NCBI GenBank assembly: GCA_001805005.1
Contig: MHDO01000115.1
Span: forward strand, 1 to 10,386
Length of the DNA: 10,386 nt
Direction: 5' to 3'
Source of the DNA: Nitrospinae bacterium RIFCSPLOWO2_12_39_16
GTDB taxonomy: Bacteria; Nitrospinota; Nitrospinia; UBA9942
The notes below the pieces were generated by a model, which was not told the DNA's origin, searched no databases, and saw only the letters and a program-made list of their open reading frames with translations. Within the stretch, counting starts at the first letter, position 1; each line of letters starts with the position of its first letter. A program made the position numbers and the translations under genes. Below, one piece after another: positions 6,428-10,386 of the stretch.

Positions 6428-6799
6428 ATGGGTAAAGTAGTAGTTTTATTCGTTTCAATTCTTTCCCTGATTTTAGTGCCTATATATGCCTCTGCAGGTA
6501 ATTATGAAGCACTTAGCTGTCCAAAGGATGTAAAGGAGGCATCATGCCATCACAATGTGGATGGGGTAAAGCACTTTAAAGAGGGACACTGGGAAGTCGC
6601 CGCCAAGCATTTTAAAGAGGCCATAAAGGCAGACCCGAATTTTGCCGAGGCGCACTATAATCTTGCACTCTGCATGGAAAATCTTGATAAGCATGGAGAT
6701 GCTACCGACCATTTCAAAATGGCAGCAAAGCTTGCCCCAAAAAACGAGAAGATTCAAAATTCAGAAGTGCTGAAGAGACATATAGGTCACAGTCACTAA
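6428..6799 (+). CDS. Small exported TPR-repeat protein
   Basis: A 123-residue protein with a signal peptide (hydrophobic VVVLFVSILSLILVPIY, 4-20, then ASAG) and about two tetratricopeptide repeats. The first lies near 45-78, with GHWEVAAKHFKEAIKADPN (53-71). The second lies near 73-106, with AEAHYNLALCMENL and FKMAAKLAPKN. TPR units bind peptides or partner proteins, so a periplasmic scaffold is likely; no catalytic domain is present. The mature part is rich in histidine (11 in the protein, ending GHSH) with cysteines at 31, 40 and 82, so metal binding is possible but unproven. I chose the ATG at 6428 over the GTG at 6419 because GAGAGGAGG (6411-6419) is 8 nt before it, while the GTG overlaps the ribosome site itself. 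It lies between ppa and polA. Confidence 0.88.
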   Translation: MGKVVVLFVSILSLILVPIYASAGNYEALSCPKDVKEASCHHNVDGVKHFKEGHWEVAAKHFKEAIKADPNFAEAHYNLALCMENLDKHGDATDHFKMAAKLAPKNEKIQNSEVLKRHIGHSH

Positions 6800-6815
6800 C
6801 CCACCGCAAAGAAGA

Positions 6816-6855
6816 ATAAGGTTGGGGATAAGAAAAATCTTAACCTCAACCTTAT
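6816..6855 (+). terminator. Long hairpin between the TPR gene and polA
   Basis: ATAAGGTTGGGGATAAG (6816-6832) pairs with CTTAACCTCAACCTTAT (6839-6855): 17 positions with one G-U pair and one A-A mismatch, and a 6-nt AAAAAT spacer. The run after it (CCTTTAACACTTT) is only partly T-rich, so termination would be weak. The hairpin ends 13 nt before the polA ATG and could attenuate or modulate polA expression. Confidence 0.55.
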
Positions 6856-6868
6856 CCTTTAACACTTT

Positions 6869-9475
6869 ATGCAGAAAAAACCAAGGCTTTACATAATAGA
6901 CGGCTCATCCTATGTCTATAGGGCATTCTATGCAATCCCCCATCTCACAAATTCAAGGGGGTTGCCTACAAATGCAATATACGGCTTTGCACGAATGATT
7001 CTAAAAATCATAAGAGATGAAAAGCCTGACTACCTTGCCATTGCCTTTGACTCAAAGGGGGAGACATTCAGGCATAAAGAGTATGCCGAGTATAAGGCAC
7101 ATAGACCTGAAATGCCTGATGAACTTGTGCCGCAGATTCCATATATTCACAAATTAGTGGAAGCCTTTAATATCCCTATCCTGCAAAATGAGGGGTATGA
7201 GGCGGATGACCTTATAGGCAGTGCTGTCAGAGAGGCTTCATCCAAGGGATTTGATGTAATAATTGTAAGCGGTGATAAGGATATGCTCCAGCTTATAACA
7301 CCAAGTATAATGATGCTGGATACACTTAAAAATAAAACTTATGGGGAGAAGGAGGTAGTAGAAAAATTCGGTGTTGGCCCTGATAAGGTAGTTGAGGTCA
7401 TAGGGCTTATGGGTGATGCATCGGATAATATACCAGGAGTCCCTGGAATTGGTGAGAAGACAGCTATAGCACTTATAAAAGAGTTTGGAAACATTGAAAA
7501 TCTCCTGAATAATATTGAAAAGGTGAGCAAGCCTTCAATAAGGGAAAAACTTAAAGAACATACTGAACAGGCACTCTTAAGCAGAAGACTCGGTGTCATT
7601 AATAAAGATGTGGAATTAAATACTCCTGTAGAAGCTCTGATATTAAAAGATGTTTGTATAGATGAATTGACTGAACTCTTAAAGGAATTGGAATTTCATA
7701 CCCTCTTAAAAGAGATTTTATCAAATAAGGATAAATCAAAGAGAGAATACAGGATAACTACCAAAGAAGGGGATTTTAATAAACTCTTAGAAGATATTAC
7801 ATCATCTCACGCAATTGCCATTGATATTGCTGGAACAAATGATGAGCCTATGAGGGCTGATATTGTCGGTATCTCCATCTCGCTAAAACCTCATGAAGCA
7901 TTTTACATACCCATTGGTCAAATGGATAAGAAATATGTAATAGAAAAACTAAAGCCTATTTTAGAAAATGAAAGTATTAAAAAATATGGTCAAAATATAA
8001 AATATGAAACAATAATTCTGGCAAATGAAGGGATTGGTTTAAATGGTATAGACTTTGATACAGAAATAGCATCATATCTGATAAATCCTTCAAGTAGTAG
8101 AAATCAGGTCACAGAGATTGGCGAAAAAGCCTCATCACCTATCAAAGATTTTAGTCTTTTAAAAATTGAGGAGGTAATGAACCGCTCATGCGAAGATGCG
8201 GATACTGCATATCAATTAAAAGAAAAACTTGAGCCTATTTTAAAAGAGGATGGGCTTATTGAGCTATTTCACAAGGTTGAAATTCCACTAATAGAAGTCC
8301 TATCCGAAATGGAGAGGAATGGTGTAAAGATAGATGAGCCATTCTTAAGGGAGATGTCCAGAAGACTGGATACACAATTAAATAAATTAACAGAGAGGAT
8401 ATATTTTATTGCAGGGATTGAGTTTAATATAAACTCTCCAAAACAATTGCAGGAGATATTATTTGAAAAACTCAAACTTAAACCTGCAAAAAGGACAAAG
8501 ACAGGGCTATCAACAGATGTAGAAGTATTACAACAACTATCAGTCCAGCACGATTTACCTGCTATAATTTTAGAATACCGCCAGCTTTCAAAATTAAAAT
8601 CCACCTATGTGGATGCCCTTATAAATATGATAAATCCAAAGACAAACAGGATACATACATCATTCAACCAGACTGTTACAGCTACTGGCAGACTCTCAAG
8701 CTCGGACCCAAATTTGCAAAACATACCTATAAGGACAGAGATAGGGAGAGAGATAAGAAAGTCATTTGTTGCAGAGAGCGGGGCTTTGATTTTATCTGCC
8801 GATTATTCCCAGATTGAATTGAGAATATTAGCTCATGTGTCTCAGGATGATGTCCTGATAGATGCATTTAAAAAAGGTGAAGATATACATGAGAGGACTG
8901 CCTGCGAGGTCTTTGGTGTCCTGCCGGGAATGGTGACACCTGAGATGAGGAGGATGGCAAAGGCTGTCAATTTCGGCATTATATATGGAATAAGCCCATT
9001 TGGACTCTCAAGGGATTTGGGCATTTCAAAGGATAAGGCGAAGGAATATATTGATAATTATTTCAGCAGACATAAAGGTGTAAAAGATTTCATAGATAAA
9101 ACCCTGAAAGAGTCTTATGAGAAGGGTTATGTAACGACACTCCTTCAGAGACGCAGGTATCTTCCTGATTTAAAGAGTAAGAACAGGCAGGTAAAGGAGT
9201 TTGCTGAAAGGACTGCAATAAATACCCCCATTCAAGGCTCTGCCGCTGACATGATAAAGCTCGCCATGATAAATATACACAGAAGGATAAAAGATGAAGG
9301 GCGAAGGGCAAAGATGATTATTCAGGTTCATGATGAGCTTGTCTTTGAAGTGTCAGAGGATGAAATAGAGCAAATTAAAAAATTGGTAAAAGAAAAAATG
9401 GAAGGTGTAATGAATCTGTCCGTTCCAATTATAGCTGAAATACATACAGGCAAAAACTGGAACGAGGCACATTGA
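6869..9475 (+). CDS. polA: DNA polymerase I with 5'-3' exonuclease and degenerate 3'-5' exonuclease domain
   Basis: An 868-residue repair and Okazaki-fragment polymerase in the cytoplasm. The 5'-nuclease domain (about 5-285) has its acidic and helix-hairpin-helix motifs: DGSSYVYRAF (11-20), AFDSKG (59-64), GYEADDL (109-115), SGDKDML (134-140) and GDASDNIPGVPGIGEKTA (182-199). The polymerase domain is intact: motif A DYSQIELR (645-652), O-helix R694/K698/F702/Y706 in MAKAVNFGIIYG, and motif C QVHDE (819-823). The middle DEDD exonuclease domain (about 300-460) keeps D319 and D443. It lacks the other ligands: E357 of E. coli is A321, D424 is E380, and Y497 is R439. Proofreading is probably lost, as in some other bacterial PolA. 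No Shine-Dalgarno precedes the ATG, but MQKKPRLYIIDGS is the normal family start. Confidence 0.97.
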   Translation: MQKKPRLYIIDGSSYVYRAFYAIPHLTNSRGLPTNAIYGFARMILKIIRDEKPDYLAIAFDSKGETFRHKEYAEYKAHRPEMPDELVPQIPYIHKLVEAFNIPILQNEGYEADDLIGSAVREASSKGFDVIIVSGDKDMLQLITPSIMMLDTLKNKTYGEKEVVEKFGVGPDKVVEVIGLMGDASDNIPGVPGIGEKTAIALIKEFGNIENLLNNIEKVSKPSIREKLKEHTEQALLSRRLGVINKDVELNTPVEALILKDVCIDELTELLKELEFHTLLKEILSNKDKSKREYRITTKEGDFNKLLEDITSSHAIAIDIAGTNDEPMRADIVGISISLKPHEAFYIPIGQMDKKYVIEKLKPILENESIKKYGQNIKYETIILANEGIGLNGIDFDTEIASYLINPSSSRNQVTEIGEKASSPIKDFSLLKIEEVMNRSCEDADTAYQLKEKLEPILKEDGLIELFHKVEIPLIEVLSEMERNGVKIDEPFLREMSRRLDTQLNKLTERIYFIAGIEFNINSPKQLQEILFEKLKLKPAKRTKTGLSTDVEVLQQLSVQHDLPAIILEYRQLSKLKSTYVDALINMINPKTNRIHTSFNQTVTATGRLSSSDPNLQNIPIRTEIGREIRKSFVAESGALILSADYSQIELRILAHVSQDDVLIDAFKKGEDIHERTACEVFGVLPGMVTPEMRRMAKAVNFGIIYGISPFGLSRDLGISKDKAKEYIDNYFSRHKGVKDFIDKTLKESYEKGYVTTLLQRRRYLPDLKSKNRQVKEFAERTAINTPIQGSAADMIKLAMINIHRRIKDEGRRAKMIIQVHDELVFEVSEDEIEQIKKLVKEKMEGVMNLSVPIIAEIHTGKNWNEAH

Positions 9476-9529
9476 ACCCTGATTATCCTGCCCTCTATTA
9501 TAGAAATCCTTTTGTTTCTGTGTGCCTAA

Positions 9530-9877
9530 CAACTACACAATATAGTCTTGAACTCAAAGGTATTTTGGTTTTATTTAACTAATACCAGCACTGCATTAAG
9601 GGGCAATGCATATAGGTTAATCCCTCAATTCTTAGAGCCATTTCCGATAAAACTAATTGACTTCAAAAATCCCTCTGAAAAAGCCATCCATGATAAGCTT
9701 GTCTCACTCGTTGACAGGATGCTTGAACTCACCAAAAAGAAAAACTCAATACCGCCATCAACGGAGAGATAAAAAATAGAGCGTGAAATCGCTGTTACAG
9801 ATGAGAAATTTGACGAGATTGTTTATGGGCTTTATGGAATAACGGAGGAGGAGAGGAAGGTAATAGAAAATAGATGA
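9530..9877 (+). pseudogene. C-terminal remnant of a TaqI/Eco57I-like DNA methylase-specificity protein
   Basis: The reading frame carries LNSKVFWFYLTNTSTALRG, then RLIPQFLEPFPIK and LVSLVDRMLELTKKK. These are typical of the C-terminal target-recognition region of N6-adenine methylases and type IIG or BREX/PglX-like enzymes. A TAA (9770-9772) interrupts it, but the same frame goes on as KIEREIAVTDEKFDEIVYGL and then YGITEEERKVIENR to TGA at 9875. That is the ordinary ending of these proteins ('...DELVYELYGLTEEE'). A single nonsense change, for example CAA to TAA, explains the break. The catalytic methylase domain and NPPY motif are absent: an in-frame TAA at 9527 and the polA end close off the left side. 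There is no start codon context. It is a dead fragment of a once larger restriction or defence gene. Confidence 0.65.
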
Positions 9878-9883
9878 TTTCTG

Positions 9884-9897
9884 ATCACATCTGTGAT
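9884..9897. promoter_or_regulatory. Short perfect palindrome ATCACA-TC-TGTGAT
   Basis: A 14-bp inverted repeat lies just past the methylase remnant, followed by TTTTAT. It could be a weak terminator hairpin (5-bp stem, 4-nt loop) or a regulator site. The half-sites resemble CRP-type sequence in the reversed order, so I do not assign a protein. Confidence 0.3.
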
Positions 9898-9902
9898 TTT
9901 AT

Positions 9903-10187
9903 ATGAGTAGTTTTAAGTCCTATATTCTTGATAACAACCAAAGAAGCATACTACAAGGAAATGACCGAGCAAAAAAAGAGAAAAGAAGAACTTCTCAGAA
10001 TATTTCCGCGCATGATTATATGCCTTGTGATCAGTGGATGAAAGACAGATGCGTAGTACCTGATCCTTACACAAGGAAATTGAAAGACTTGGCAAAAATG
10101 TTTGTTTATCGTGGATATTTCGATAGAGTAGAAAGAGATACACAGCAAAAATGTTTCTGCGGTTGGAAGGAAAAGGGGGTTGTTTGA
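9903..10187 (+). CDS. Doubtful 94-codon ORF, unrecognised
   Basis: The frame from ATG 9903 encodes a lysine/arginine-rich peptide with KKEKRR (25-30) and KCFCGWKEKG (83-92). No Shine-Dalgarno precedes the ATG; the upstream bases are T-rich, next to a palindrome. I recognise no family. A competing frame (9907-10041) reads in part KEAYYKEMTEQKKRKEELL, at least as protein-like. The region may therefore be a frameshifted old gene or non-coding. The 9878-10191 interval contains nothing else I can support. Confidence 0.2.
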   Translation: MSSFKSYILDNNQRSILQGNDRAKKEKRRTSQNISAHDYMPCDQWMKDRCVVPDPYTRKLKDLAKMFVYRGYFDRVERDTQQKCFCGWKEKGVV

Positions 10188-10191
10188 GAAT

Positions 10192-10386
10192 GTGATACCT
10201 TCCACTGAAATGCCTCTTATAGAATGTATAGGACCCGGGACATATAAAATTGTAGATGGATGGGGACGGCTGCTACCATTTGTGGCACTTCTACAAGTCC
10301 TCGCATACTGCAATATGCGTAATGAGATAAGAAGCTTTGCATTAGACTGCATAAATGAATTTAAGATAACGAATACTCCTTATGTC
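10192..10386 (+). CDS. Unrecognised reading frame, 3' end beyond the window
   Basis: This frame is open from a TAG at 10129 to the right edge, and from GTG 10192 gives 65 codons. The product reads VIPSTEMPLIECIGPGTYKI (1-20), DGWGRLLPFVALLQVLAYC (22-40) and FALDCINEFKI (49-59). It has natural-looking amphipathic and hydrophobic segments and a good number of codons for a chance ORF. The start is uncertain: GTG 10192 has AAGGGGG 12 nt upstream, which is too far, and ATG 10210 has no ribosome site. I do not recognise a domain. It could be the start of a real gene or another decayed segment. Confidence 0.35.
   Translation, partial: MIPSTEMPLIECIGPGTYKIVDGWGRLLPFVALLQVLAYCNMRNEIRSFALDCINEFKITNTPYV

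Noticed and set aside
9951..10352. 133-codon minus-strand open frame
   Set aside because: Low-complexity composition rich in S, I, F and C, no ribosome site and no recognisable motif; it lies opposite the plus-strand frames and looks like a shadow.
1..10386. CRISPR array, tRNA/rRNA genes, insertion sequences
   Set aside because: I saw no spaced direct repeats, no cloverleaf or rRNA sequence, and no transposase frame or terminal inverted repeats.

Overview
The window looks like part of a chromosome from a moderately AT-rich, Gram-negative, didermic bacterium. The evidence for two membranes is an Omp85-type outer-membrane barrel, a secreted HtrA protease, a periplasmic adaptor (membrane fusion) protein and several signal peptides. 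The sequence alone does not fix the phylum. A deep-branching lineage of the Nitrospirota or former Deltaproteobacteria kind is a guess from general protein style.

Layout: 1-2168 (minus strand) is an export operon. An HlyD-type adaptor is followed by a DrrA/CcmA-type ABC ATPase and the start of an ABC-2 permease that runs off the left edge; the genes are only 4 bp apart. A divergent intergenic region (2169-2402) holds a candidate promoter, a small palindrome and a possible dispersed-repeat remnant. Positions 2403-5630 (plus strand) carry three envelope genes: a secreted SUMF1-fold protein without the catalytic cysteine motif of true formylglycine-generating enzymes, a single-PDZ HtrA protease, and an Omp85-family barrel with no POTRA domains. 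They are closely spaced and probably form one transcription unit.

The 197-bp gap before the next gene holds a minus-strand remnant of a second HlyD-like adaptor gene, similar to the intact one at 1140-2168. Next come housekeeping genes on the plus strand: family I inorganic pyrophosphatase (ppa), a small secreted TPR protein with its own good promoter, and full-length DNA polymerase I (polA). The polA 3'-5' exonuclease domain has lost most of its catalytic residues. A 17-bp imperfect hairpin lies directly before polA, which has no visible Shine-Dalgarno sequence.

The last 900 bp are decayed or poorly coding. They hold the C-terminal remnant of a TaqI/Eco57I-like DNA methylase-specificity protein with an in-frame stop, a doubtful 94-codon ORF, and an unrecognised reading frame that leaves the right edge.

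Nothing here is clearly a new defence or mobile system. The parts most worth following up are the SUMF1-like/HtrA/POTRA-less Omp85 trio, the two gene remnants, and the likely proofreading-deficient polA.
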